Positions 43,601 through 54,108 of a stretch of 64,000 nt of DNA are shown here, one piece after another; position 1 is the stretch's first letter; every line of letters starts with the position of its first letter. The stretch comes from Bugulina stolonifera (Eukaryota; Bryozoa; Gymnolaemata; Cheilostomatida; Bugulidae). The stretch spans positions 15,523,376 to 15,587,375 of the forward strand of contig OW285194.1 of assembly GCA_935421135.1 (NCBI GenBank), given 5' to 3'. The translations under genes were made by a program, and so were the position numbers. The notes under the pieces were generated by a model. The model searched no databases. It saw only the letters and a list, made by a program, of their open reading frames with translations, and was not told where the DNA came from.

Positions 43601-46600
43601 CTTTACAGAGTGAATACAACTTCCAACTATATTATAACTGTACACGTACATTAATGTACTTTGTAATGTACTTACCTTTTATACTCAGGTGTGAAGTATT
43701 TGACTATAAGTATAAGATAGTCAGGACCAGGAACTACTAGGTTCAGACTCTCTGCAGATACTCTCTGCTCTACGACTGCGATCTGTAGTAAATAATATAA
43801 TAACATTATGTAGGGTTATACTGAGCATAATTGATTTCACAGTATCAGTAATACCTGCATAGAGGTAGGATATCTGATATAATAGTACATGTACATAGTT
43901 ACTATACACTATATAATACTGCACTGCACCATACTGTACTATGTGTATTTGTTAGATTTAAATGATGTGTTCTATAATTTAGAGTTATTCTCCTGAGGAG
44001 ACTGGTGTATGTACCTTCTAGGGTAAACAGCCATATTTGGTGTAGCAGTTATCCTCCTGCTGTATACCAAAGGAGAGACAATTCTAATTTATTACGCCAA
44101 TGTAACACCGTAAATTTATCCATGTGTCACTCGGGCCTATAGGCTAGGTTTATATATACTCGTACATGGAGAAGTTACATCTAACAGGCCCTACCTTTGG
44201 TTTACCATGAAGTTCTACTCTATCCATATCATTCAGTATCTTCTGTATATTTCCCTGTTTAGGTTCCTCTACTTCATCATAGTCTATGTAGATACACAGA
44301 GAGTCTGGTATCTTCCTCTTCCTTCTTCTGGTCTCCCCTTTCTCACTAGAAGTCTATATAAAGAATATACATGTAGAATATAGTCAATATTATAATCATG
44401 TAGTATATCTGTAAATTCAGGTTTGAAGCAGGATAATATATTATTGTGTAGATGTAGACTACTGTGTTAGTACTGTTACCAAGTACATATTGTGTACATA
44501 CTGTGTACATACTGTGTACATACTGTGTACATACTGTGTACATACTGTGTACATACTGTGTACATACTGTGTACATACTGTGTACATACTGTGTACATAC
44601 TGTGTACATACTGTATATCACTGTACTGCAGGTAATGATTATAACTTACTACTCAAGGGAGTAGATTACTTACTGTAGTAGTAGTTCCTGTTGAATATGT
44701 CTGTGTGTTTGAGTCAGCAGCTCTCAGAATAGCCAGTTGTGTGAGAAGAGCAGAAGAGAACAGTGTGTGTGACGTTGTGTAAGCCGAGTCCAGCAGTGAA
44801 TATTCATTCAGAGCGTACTTCAGTACTTTGAGAATATTCTCATTAGGTTTGTAGTACTGTTCAGGGTGCTCCAACTGATGACTTATATCAACTCCAGCAA
44901 TCCTGAGCAGGCGAGCAGGAAACTCAAACACATTGGAATATTTCTGTGGAAATGGTTGACATAACACACTCTGAAGGTAGTATGTTTCTGAGAAAGCATG
45001 CCGATGCAGGATGATGTTACAGTCAGTACTGCTCATATTTCTGGACCTCACAATATCATGTCTGCTCTGCAAGCACAGTTGGAGTACAAAGTCAGCAAAT
45101 ATCTTAGTATCATACTTGGCAGCAACATAGTGAAGTGGAGTGTTATTGTATTTGTCAGCAGACATGAGCATATCCTGGGTATCCATACAGTACATGTAGT
45201 CTTGGAGTACATTATACAGCTCAACCATAGCTGGAGATATAGCAGCAAGATGGAGAATGTTCTGTTTTCTAGTGTTGGTTTTCTGTAGTATTTCTTTGGC
45301 CCGGTCTCTTACGAAACGCTGTTCTATACAGTCAAGGACTTTGGACAGAGAGATGGCCATTCCTAATTTGACCAATGATAATACAACTGTGTTTCCCTCC
45401 GTGTTTGTGGCTTGCAATAGTCTCAACAACTTATCAGTGCTAAGCGATTCTAGTACTATTTCACAGACTTCTCCTGAGCTCACAATATGCAACACAGTCT
45501 CCCTACTAATTGTTCTACTAAGTATCAGTTGACTATCAGGTAGAGGTAGACTACATAAATATTTTACTACATCAGTGCTACCAAGTCCTGCAGCTGTATG
45601 TAATGCTGTCCACTGATTCTCATTAACAGTTAATATAAAGTCTCTCTGTTTATCAGGTTCTACAGATTCTACAAGTAACTGTGCTATCTCTTTACTCTTA
45701 ACATAATGTAGTGCTGTTTCACCTCTATTATCCCTCTGTAGTATCAGTTCACTACCAGGTAGAGGTAGACTACATAAATATTTTACTACATCAGTTCTAC
45801 CATGTCCTGCAGCTGTATGTAATGCTGTCCACTGATTCTCATTAACAGTTAATATAAAGTCTCTCTGTTTATCAGGTTCTACAGATTCTACAAGGAGTTG
45901 TGCTATCTCTTTACTCTCGGCATAATGTAGTGCTGTTTCACCTGTATTATTCCTCTGTAGTATCAGTTGACTATCAGGTAGAGGTAGACTACATAAATAT
46001 TCTACTACATCAGTACTACGAAGTCCTGCAGCTGTTTGTAATGCTGTCCACTGATTCTCATTAACAGTTAATATAAAGTCTCTCTGTTTATCAGGTTCTA
46101 CAGATTCTACAAGTAACTGTGCTATCTCTTTACTCTTAGCATAATGTAGTGCTGTTTCACCTGTATTATTCCTCTGTAGTATCAGTTGACTATCAGGTAG
46201 AGGTAGACTACATAAATATTTTACTACATCAGTTCTACCATTTGCTGCAGCTGTTTGTAATGCTGTCCACTGATTCTCATTAACAGTTAATATAAAGTCT
46301 CTCTGTTTATCAGGTTCTACAGATTCTACAAGTAACTGTGCTATCTCTTTACTCTTAGCATAATGTAGTGCTGTTTCACCTGTATTATTCCTCTGTAGTA
46401 TCAGTTGACTATCAGGTAGAGGTAGACTACATAAATATTTTACTACATCAGTTCTACCATTTGCTGCAGCTATATGTAATGCTGTATGCTGATTCTCATT
46501 AACAGTTAATATAAAGTCTCTCTGTTTATCAGGTTCTACAGATTCTACAAGTAGCTGTGCTATCTCTTTACTCTTAGCATAATGTAGTGCTGTTTCACCT

Positions 46601-47949
46601 CTACTATTCCTCTGTAGTATCAGTTGACTATCAGGTAGAGGTAGACTACATAAATATTCTACTACATCAGTTCTACCATTTCCTGCAGCTGCATGTAATG
46701 CTGTATGCTGATTCTCATTAACAGTTAATATAAAGTCTCTCTGTTTATCAGGTTCTACAGATTCTACAAGTAGCTGTGCTATCTCTTTACTCTTAGCATA
46801 ATGTAGTGCTGTTCTACCTCTATTATTCCTCTGTAGTATCAGTTCACTATCAGGTAGAGGTAGACTACATAAATATTCTACTACATCAGTTCTACCACTT
46901 GCTGCAGCTGCATGTAATGCTGTACACTGATTCTCATCAACAGTTAATATAAAGTCTCTCTGTTTATCAGTTTCTACAGATTCTACAAGTAACTGTGCTA
47001 TCTCTTTACTCTTAGCATGATGTAGTGCTGTTTCACCTCTATTATTCCTCTGTAGTATCAGTTGACTATCAGGTAGAGGTAGACTACATAAATATTCTAC
47101 TACATCAGTTCTACCAAGTCCTACAGCTGTATGTAATGCTGTCCACTGATCCTCATTAACAGTTAATATAAAGTCTCTCGGTTTATCAGGTTCTACAGAA
47201 TTTACAAGGAGTTGTGCTATCTTTTTACTCTTAGCATAATGTAGTGCTGTTTCACCTCTATTACCCCTCTGTAGTATCAGTTCACTATCAGATAGAGGTA
47301 GACTACATAAATATTCTACTACATCAGTTCTACCATGTCCTGCAGCTGTATGTAATGCTGTCCACTGATTCTCATCAACAGTTAATATCAAGTCTCTCTG
47401 TTTATCAGGTTCTACAGATTCTACAAGTAGCTGTGCTATCTCTTTACTCTCAGCATAATGTAGTGCTGTTTCACCTCTATTATTCCTCTGTAGTATCAGT
47501 TCACTATCAGATAGAGGTAGACTACATAAATATTCTACTACATCAGTTCTACCATGTCCTGCAGCTGCATGTAATGCTGTCCACTGATCCTCATCAACAG
47601 TTAATATCAAGTCTCTCTGTTTATCAGGTTCTACAGAATCTACAAGTAACTGTGCTATCTCTTTACTCTTAGCATGATGTAGTGCTGTTCTACCTCTATT
47701 ATCCCTCTGTAGTATCAGTTCACTATCAGATAGAGGTAGACTACATAAATATTCTACTACATCAGTTCTACCACGTGCTGCAGCTGTATGTAATGCTGTC
47801 CACTGATTCTCATTAACAGTTAATATAAAGTCTCTCTGTTTATCAGGTTCTACAGAATCTACAAGGAGTTGTGCTATCTCTTTACTCCCAGCATCATGTA
47901 GTGCTGCAGGTATAACTAACAGTTCTTCCTGCAGGATGTTTGCAGACAT
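40623..47949 (-). CDS. Ankyrin-repeat caspase fusion protein
   Basis: Exons on the minus strand: 47949-44674, 44353-44195, 43782-43676, 43488-43017, 42091-41882, 41562-41324, 40911-40623. The 4752 nt give 1583 residues. Residues about 18-830 are eleven near-identical 73-residue units, each holding two ankyrin motifs (TALHTAA-GRTDVVEYL, ETALHYAKSKEIAQLL). Weaker ankyrins follow to about 1000. A basic RRRKRK segment near 1101 and an unclassified domain lead to a caspase p20 beta-strand GKALIICNQ at 1259-1267. A long helical insert comes next, then the catalytic His1374 in FSHG and Cys1415 in SFCQG, 41 residues apart as in the family. The p10-like part (DYYICCSTLPDSKSRQG onward) completes the fold. 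The product is probably a cysteine protease scaffolded by ankyrin repeats, perhaps in cell death or immune signalling. Activity is inferred. Confidence 0.9.
42183..43008. repeat. 27-bp minisatellite filling intron 4 of the ankyrin-caspase gene
   Basis: About 30 copies of TAGTATATTAATCTATTACT plus AGGACTG, with T/C and A/G variants arranged in a semi-regular order. On the minus strand it begins about 8 bases after the exon 4 donor. Confidence 0.95.
44481..44615. repeat. 11-bp tandem repeat, intron 1 of the ankyrin-caspase gene
   Basis: About 12 perfect copies of TACTGTGTACA. It yields spurious open frames on both strands. Confidence 0.95.
45540..47930 (-). repeat. 219-bp coding tandem repeat (ankyrin units), eleven copies
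   Basis: The coding DNA of the ankyrin units repeats every 219 bp, with only a few substitutions between copies and no length change. Runs such as the CTCTCTGTTTATCAGGTTCT segment recur unchanged in most copies. Such homogeneity indicates recent duplication or gene conversion. Confidence 0.95.
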
Positions 47950-49040
47950 TGTGTCATGTTATAGCATAAAGTAGCATCTTGCCTTCATTTCTCTGAACCC
48001 ATATTCTAGGAGTTGCAGCTTTTTCCTTCTATCAAATATAACATTATTTTACATAATGGTAGTAGGGCTATACTATATTATTCATATACATGTAGTATAG
48101 TCATACCTTGTTATATATATGTACATATAATATATGTAGGTATATACATTGTGCATGTAAGTATGCACTACCATGATTGTGTTGTTAATGTTATAGTGTA
48201 CTGTTACAGTACACTATAACAATCAGTGCTTAAATTGTGGGGGGGGGGGAGGGGGGGACAGCCAGCGTTCCTAACAAAAACTATCCCGATTTGGGCAAGA
48301 CTTTCCCTATTTCAAACTCTCACTCCCACCAGCTCCCTATGTCCCTATATCCTCCCGATTTCAGGGTATCAGATTGGGATTTTTCATTTTTGTATCATCT
48401 AATATCCAGTAGCCAATATTATCCAATAAATAGCACCAAATTAATACCCTTGTTCAGTCTTGTTCAGTCTCATTTCACTCTATCTGGTATTTTGATACAG
48501 CTTTGGAGTTATCAGCTACTACATAGCTTATATTGTGCATGTGGTAGCTAATTCACATGTATTACTGATTATGTCAAAAAATGATGATTAGTGCTGTGAT
48601 AACGGTGAAGCTTGGCACCCATGCTCCCCCCACGGTTCCAACTCTTCAAAATGTATTTTTGCACTTGAAAACTTCACCTGTGCACCCGGAAGTTGTGGAC
48701 TCCCTATATTTTTTCACTCCAGGTTGACAGGTATGGTACTGTATGTCAGTTGACAGGTATGGTACTGTATGTCAGGGATCAATGTGCACATTTATGTGTT
48801 ATCATTATATTTATAATATAGATATACAGCCAAGATGTCTTCATCATGCCAACAAGATGACTGTTAGCAGACTTTAATTTGTGTGTAATGATCTGAACTC
48901 TGCAGTAGTATTGTGATGGACATACATATTATTAGCAATTACCTCTTATCCAGTATCATATACATATTATATAGTTCACGACTTGTAAAACGGTAGCAAT
49001 CAAGGCAGTTTCTTTTTACATATATATATTATATTTTATC
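47950..49040. other. Intergenic DNA upstream of the ankyrin-caspase gene
   Basis: Probable promoter and 5' UTR side of the minus-strand gene. A near-perfect 31-base palindrome (GTTATAGTGTACTG and its inverse) sits at 48190-48220. It is followed by CAGTGCTTAAATTG and a G-run at 48222-48258, which resemble a hAT-type terminus, but I could not find the opposite end. No exon was seen. Confidence 0.4.
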
Positions 49041-50600
49041 GTCATACATTGTAATGAGCACACAACTCCTCTTACTGACACGGAGTATTATAATTACACG
49101 GCATAGTCTATTTCGCAATCTTGTATTAATTAAGTACTTCCGACGGCTAGTATTTCATCACTATTATTCATTAACTGCCGTTATGGTGCAATCTTTTTTA
49201 TGATTGGTCTCCGGCCTTCCGTTGGAGACACTTCTTTTTCTTATTGGTTCGTCTACAATCAAACCTTTAGTATATAAGGCGTGCAATTCTAACTACTTAT
49301 CAGTCTTCTATACACTGCTGTATTTTATACTCTTATACCTTTTTGCTGGAACATTAAATATACTCTGATTACGCTACCAAGAATACTGGAGTTCTGCTGT
49401 TCAAGTACATAGGTATGCAATTACAATAATACTTACACGGAAGCCGTTGCTGAAGTGTCTATACAACTCCAGGGAGTTGTCGAGGGACACGGAGGGAGAC
49501 CATCCTTGCTGAAATCCATTACAGTATTGTAATGGTTACGCACAGTCTTCCAACCACCTGACGTTAACTATATGCGTATCCATGTGTATATCCGCTTGTA
49601 TTCATTGCTACTTAGTTGAATATTGTTTGTATACTTGAATGTGGCATTACTGAGTCATTATACTGCCTTTTATACCCATGTGTAAAGGATGCCGGGTGAG
49701 CTGCCACTTTTAAGGCAGGCACCACCTGGATACCTTCACCGCTATACCGACTTACAAAGGTACAGTCAGCTTGCCACTTTTAAGGCAGGCTTGACTAGTC
49801 CCTTTGTACCTGCCGGCTCCCTGCCAAGTATTAGCCTGCTAGCCGGCTGTGTACAGGCTAATGCCCTGCAATGTACTGGCTAATGTATTATTAAACAAAT
49901 CAAGTATTAAACAATCAAGTGTCAGCTTGATGCCAGTTGACTGTAAAGTGAATGACTGCCGAGTGTTCAAGTGTATAGTGCTGTTCATTGTGACAACAGA
50001 GGCAGAGCAGAACATCTGCTCTGCTTATATAGCATAGCAAAGACCAAAGGTCAATAGATACCGGCTGACTAATACAACATTCCAAGCCGGCATCAGTATA
50101 AAAGCATAATGATACAAATTATTGGCACATGCATATACATGTAGAATATGGAGACCAGGTTATTGGCACACTAGGTATATGCATACAGAATTATGTGTGT
50201 AATATAATATTATTATAAAATGTAGAATATCATAGCTAGTGTCAAAATCCACCACACATGTAAAGAAGCCCGACCTCTCAGAATTCCTTGATATTCATTT
50301 TGCATAATGATCTAGATGATTCTAAGCATCTTTTGTAATAACCCGACCCATTTTGGGTCAGCCATCGGGCTTCCGGCCGCCATGTTGTTGCGCAATTTAT
50401 GGACGACCCTACATCGTCTTTTCCCGACACTACGTCGGGCTTTTACCGGAACTTCTTCCGGAAGTTCTCTTACTATATAAGGGCATTGTTTTACGTTTGT
50501 TATCTCAGTTCATGCTTGGATCTCAATAAAAACACTTCTATACTTATATATAGAGACTTTCACTTCGTAGATAGGTCATTCTAGCTGTTAAGGTCCTCGA
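49041..50600. other. LTR-like segments without coding sequence
   Basis: Two places combine retroviral-LTR-like signals. Near 49260-49390 there is TATATAAGG followed by a pyrimidine-rich stretch. Near 50475-50540 there is TATATAAGGG followed about 50 bases later by CAATAAAAAC. Between them, 49690-49860 repeats GCCACTTTTAAGGCAGGC. No gag-pol frame, primer-binding site or matching target duplication was found, so solo or decayed LTRs are only a possibility. Confidence 0.3.
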
Positions 50601-50984
50601 CCTTGCAACATGAACTGCCTACTAGGTCGGATCACTCTCTTTCTCAGTATAGTAAACAAGCATTGACTCGGGATCATATGGGTCGTCTTTGGTAGTTCTT
50701 TGGCTACTGACACTGATCAATCTTTCATGCAATGAGAAGGCCTAGCACCACTCATAGGCTCTTCATTTTGGACTTGGGAGTCGTCTTAGGACGATGCACC
50801 AAAACCCAAAAACCATTACAGTATTCTAGTGCACTATGTAGCTACGAAGGTATATATAGCCTGATAATTCAGATACAACAGCAGCACCAACTGTATGCTC
50901 AGATAATAAAATACTCAGTGGTAGCTGGGTTTAGTTTATACATACAGTACAACAATAATCCCACAACTACATAACCATGTGATT

Positions 50985-51640
50985 GCCATACCACCCATAC
51001 ACCACTACATACCACCTAGATACCACTACATACCACTCAGATACCACTACATACCACTCAGATACCACTACATACCACCCAGATACCACTACATACCACC
51101 CAGACACCACTACATTACTACTCAGATACCACTACATACCACTCAGATACCACTGCATACCACCCATACACCACTACATACCACCTAGATACCACTACAT
51201 ACCACTCAGATGCCACTACATACCACTCAGATACCACTACATACCGCTCAGATACCACTACATACCACCCAGATACCACTACATACCACCCATACACCAC
51301 TACATTACTACTCAGATACCACTACATACCACTCAGATACCACTGCATACCACCCATACACCACTACATACCACCTAGATACCACTACATACCACTCAGA
51401 TACCACTACATACCACTCAGATACCACTACATACCACTCAGATACCACTACATACTACTCAGATACCACTACATACCACTCAGATACCACTACATACCAC
51501 TCAGATACCACTACATACCACCCAGACACCACTACATCATACTACTCAGATACCACTACATACCACTCAGATACCACTGCATACCACCCAGATACCACTA
51601 CATACCACCCAGATACCACTACATACCACCCAGATACCAA
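50985..51640. repeat. 21-bp satellite, about 31 copies
   Basis: The unit is ATACCACTACATACCACTCA plus G, with ACC-C-CAG and CATACA variants. A larger block appears duplicated: the order with TACATTACTACTCAG recurs near 51110 and 51300. The frames it opens on both strands are not genes. Confidence 0.95.
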
Positions 51641-52140
51641 TGATGAAAAATAAAACATTTCTATGCACAAAATACATGTACATTTGCACATAGGCAAATC
51701 TTTGAGGACTCAGAGTTATGTAGGAGAGGAATGACAACTCCACATACTAAATACTTCTCTACTGACCACTGGGTGGCATAAACCATTGTAATAGCTATAA
51801 AATAGTTATAATACAATAACACCTACCTGTATTTACCTTTATGTCATGTTATTATACTAACAGCAGTAGTACAGTAAGTGTACATGTCATGTAGTCATGA
51901 TTGTATCTACTGCTAGTATTGACTAGTTCGTATCTCACTTGTGTCAAAAGTCTAATGTCTAAACTGATAGCTAGCTAATGCTGATAGTGATGACATTATG
52001 ACACAAAAGTACAGCCTGTAGTATAGAAAATGTACACTAGTTACCAAAGGGGTATTACTACATACCCCAGCCCCAGTAATATTTTATACAACAAGAGGAA
52101 ACCTATGCTACAACTTTGGCGCCGGTACAATTTTTATTTC
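51641..52140. other. Intergenic, nothing recognised
   Basis: AT-rich single-copy-looking sequence with no open frame of note, no inverted termini and no tandem array. Confidence 0.4.
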
Positions 52141-52151
52141 CTTGTACTAAT

Positions 52152-52167
52152 CAGAGCCATGGCTCTG
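52152..52167. mobile_element. 16-bp palindrome CAGAGCCATGGCTCTG with 8-bp target duplication, copy 1
   Basis: The perfect palindrome is flanked on both sides by GTACTAAT (52144-52151 and 52168-52175). CAG...CTG ends and an 8-bp duplication are the hallmark of hAT insertions, but there is no interior at all: the two terminal repeats meet. Confidence 0.75.
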
Positions 52168-52309
52168 GTACTAATAGTAAGAATCTAGCCTAGTGTTGTG
52201 TAGTGTACTGTAACTGTAACTGTAACCTAGGGCAATGATAATTATTACACAACGTACATTGTACAATGTACATTGACGACAGTGTGTTATAATATTATAT
52301 AGGCATCTA

Positions 52310-52325
52310 CAGAGCCATGGCTCTG
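52310..52325. mobile_element. 16-bp palindrome CAGAGCCATGGCTCTG with 8-bp target duplication, copy 2
   Basis: The identical palindrome, flanked by a different perfect 8-bp direct repeat, GGCATCTA (52302-52309 and 52326-52333). The different flank shows a separate insertion from copy 1. Confidence 0.75.
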
Positions 52326-52364
52326 GGCATCTACTTGTTTGTGTAGTATACTGCTGTAGAAACC

Positions 52365-53302
52365 CAGGGCTCTCAACTTGATAAAGTAAAAAATCCTAAT
52401 AAAATGTTGAATTGAGGAAAATGATGCCACTGCGGGGCCTCCGGCCCCGCCAGCCCGCAAAACGGGCTGCCTGGGAGGGCGCGGGAGGGGCGGCGGAGCG
52501 CCCTCCCGCGTTTGAAAATTTTTTAACCGTGCTATCTAAAATGGCACCATTTCATGCAATTCTAGTCATATTTTACTTAAAATGTGCTGTGCTTGGTAGA
52601 GGTTGTAACATGCAACTTGTGTGTATTTATTTGGTAGAAGAAGCAAAGATGCAAATAGGGCATACAGTATATACATGTACAGAGTAGATGTAGGTAGTGG
52701 AGATAGTGGAAAATGTTGTGTATATATACAATAACAGGTAACTGTATGACACCATAATACAGATTTAAACAAAATACAGATATAGCCTATATCTGTATGG
52801 CTCCAAGTGGAAGTGGAACAAATGAGATGGGTACACAGGGCATGCAAAATGTTTGAAATATTTTGACTTGTCTCCCTTGTTTTTGTGTCAATATCTAAAA
52901 TGTTATATATTTGTGGGTAAACAGTAGTACTTGGGACTTTCTAACATAAAAATATTTGCAAGATATACAATCACATGTGTTTTATGTGTTATTTTGTAAA
53001 ACCTATTAACATATCAGATTGGAAAATACTTTAGACACCCATTTGATTTAAATATTAAATTGACTAGTTTAGCGACCTCTCAACCCTTCTATTGATTTCA
53101 TTGGACAGACTTTGTTTGTTTACGGCTTTGGTGCTAGTTAGCCTACTAGCAAAGGGAGTACTCTCTTTGCTACTAGTAACAAATCCTAAAACAATAGCAA
53201 AATCCGAACAGTGAGTGGAATATATGGAAATCCGTCCGAATGCCCAAGAGGGAAGGACAAATCCGAACAATTTGGATTTAATCCGAGTAGTTGAGAGCCC
53301 TG
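52365..53302. mobile_element. Non-autonomous DNA transposon with CAGGGCTCTCAACT termini (938 bp)
   Basis: The left end CAGGGCTCTCAACT and right end AGTTGAGAGCCCTG are inverted copies. The sequence GAAACC directly abuts both outer ends (52359-52364 and 53303-53308). The termini are hAT-like; the 6-bp rather than 8-bp flank is unexplained. The interior includes a sharply GC-rich block (52425-52515) in an otherwise AT-rich window. No transposase frame is present. Confidence 0.6.
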
Positions 53303-53319
53303 GAAACCATGAGAATAAC

Positions 53320-53475
53320 AATGTCCATACACATGTACATGGTTGCACATAAATATGTACATGGTTGTACATAAACATGTACATGGTTGTACATAAACAT
53401 GTACATAGTTGTACATAAACATGTACATGGTTGTACATAAATATGTACATGGTTGTACATAAATATGTATATGAT
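53320..53475. repeat. 21-bp tandem repeat
   Basis: Seven copies of ACATGGTTGTACATAAACATG and close variants. Confidence 0.9.
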
Positions 53476-53733
53476 GTATATTTATGTACAATGTGCATAA
53501 TTGTGATGAGGCGGGACATTTCTTACATTAACATTTAGCCTCAGCTGTGTACTATGTACTACGTGTATGTGCCACTTGTATGTACCACGTGTATGCTATA
53601 TACTACATGTATATACAATTCTACCACACCCAGAGTTGTTGATGGTAGCTTTAATGCAAACTACTGTTCACTGTATGCCTCAGTTCATCAAAGTAGTGTG
53701 ATGCACCTGTTTGCACCTGTTTGGACTTGGAGC

Positions 53734-53874
53734 CAGGCTTAGTACATGTAAGTCTCCCTGACTCCGCAGGAGACTCCCTGATTTCCAACTCAAATTTTGG
53801 TACCCCACCCCATCCAAACTGGACATCCCCCACCTAAATGTTGAATCTCCCTGATTTTCACCAGTGCAAGCCTG
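53734..53874. mobile_element. hAT-type MITE, copy 2 (141 bp)
   Basis: Termini CAGGCTTAGTACATG and CCAGTGCAAGCCTG are flanked by the perfect 8-bp duplication CTTGGAGC (53726-53733 and 53875-53882). It is the same family as 733-870, inverted. It is non-coding. Confidence 0.85.
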
Positions 53875-54108
53875 CTTGGAGCAATTCCTGTGGAGGTTGG
53901 ATACCTAAAAGTGAATAAAGAAAACAACTTCTCCTGCCTGAGTTTTGAGAAAGAACAAAGGACCCTGTAGCTGTAGCTACCCATACAACATTTTGGCTGA
54001 CATTTTCAGCCCATTGTTAGTAGTTATGTACATGTATATATCTATGAAGGGAACGGTATGTAATAATAGTGTTTCTATAGTATCATAGTAGGAGTAAGAT
54101 ATAGGAGG

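Noticed and set aside
47244..47672. Plus-strand 142-codon frame opposite the ankyrin exon
   Set aside because: Shadow of the 219-bp coding repeat; the minus frame gives the ankyrin motifs.
48222..48258. hAT element starting CAGTGCTTAAATTG
   Set aside because: The terminus looks right, but no matching inverse end or 8-bp duplication was found downstream.
50190..50620. Solo LTR
   Set aside because: TATA and AATAAA-like signals are spaced suggestively, but TG...CA borders with a target duplication could not be shown.
50979..51653. Thr/Tyr/His-rich repeat proteins on both strands
   Set aside because: Products of the 21-bp satellite in different frames.
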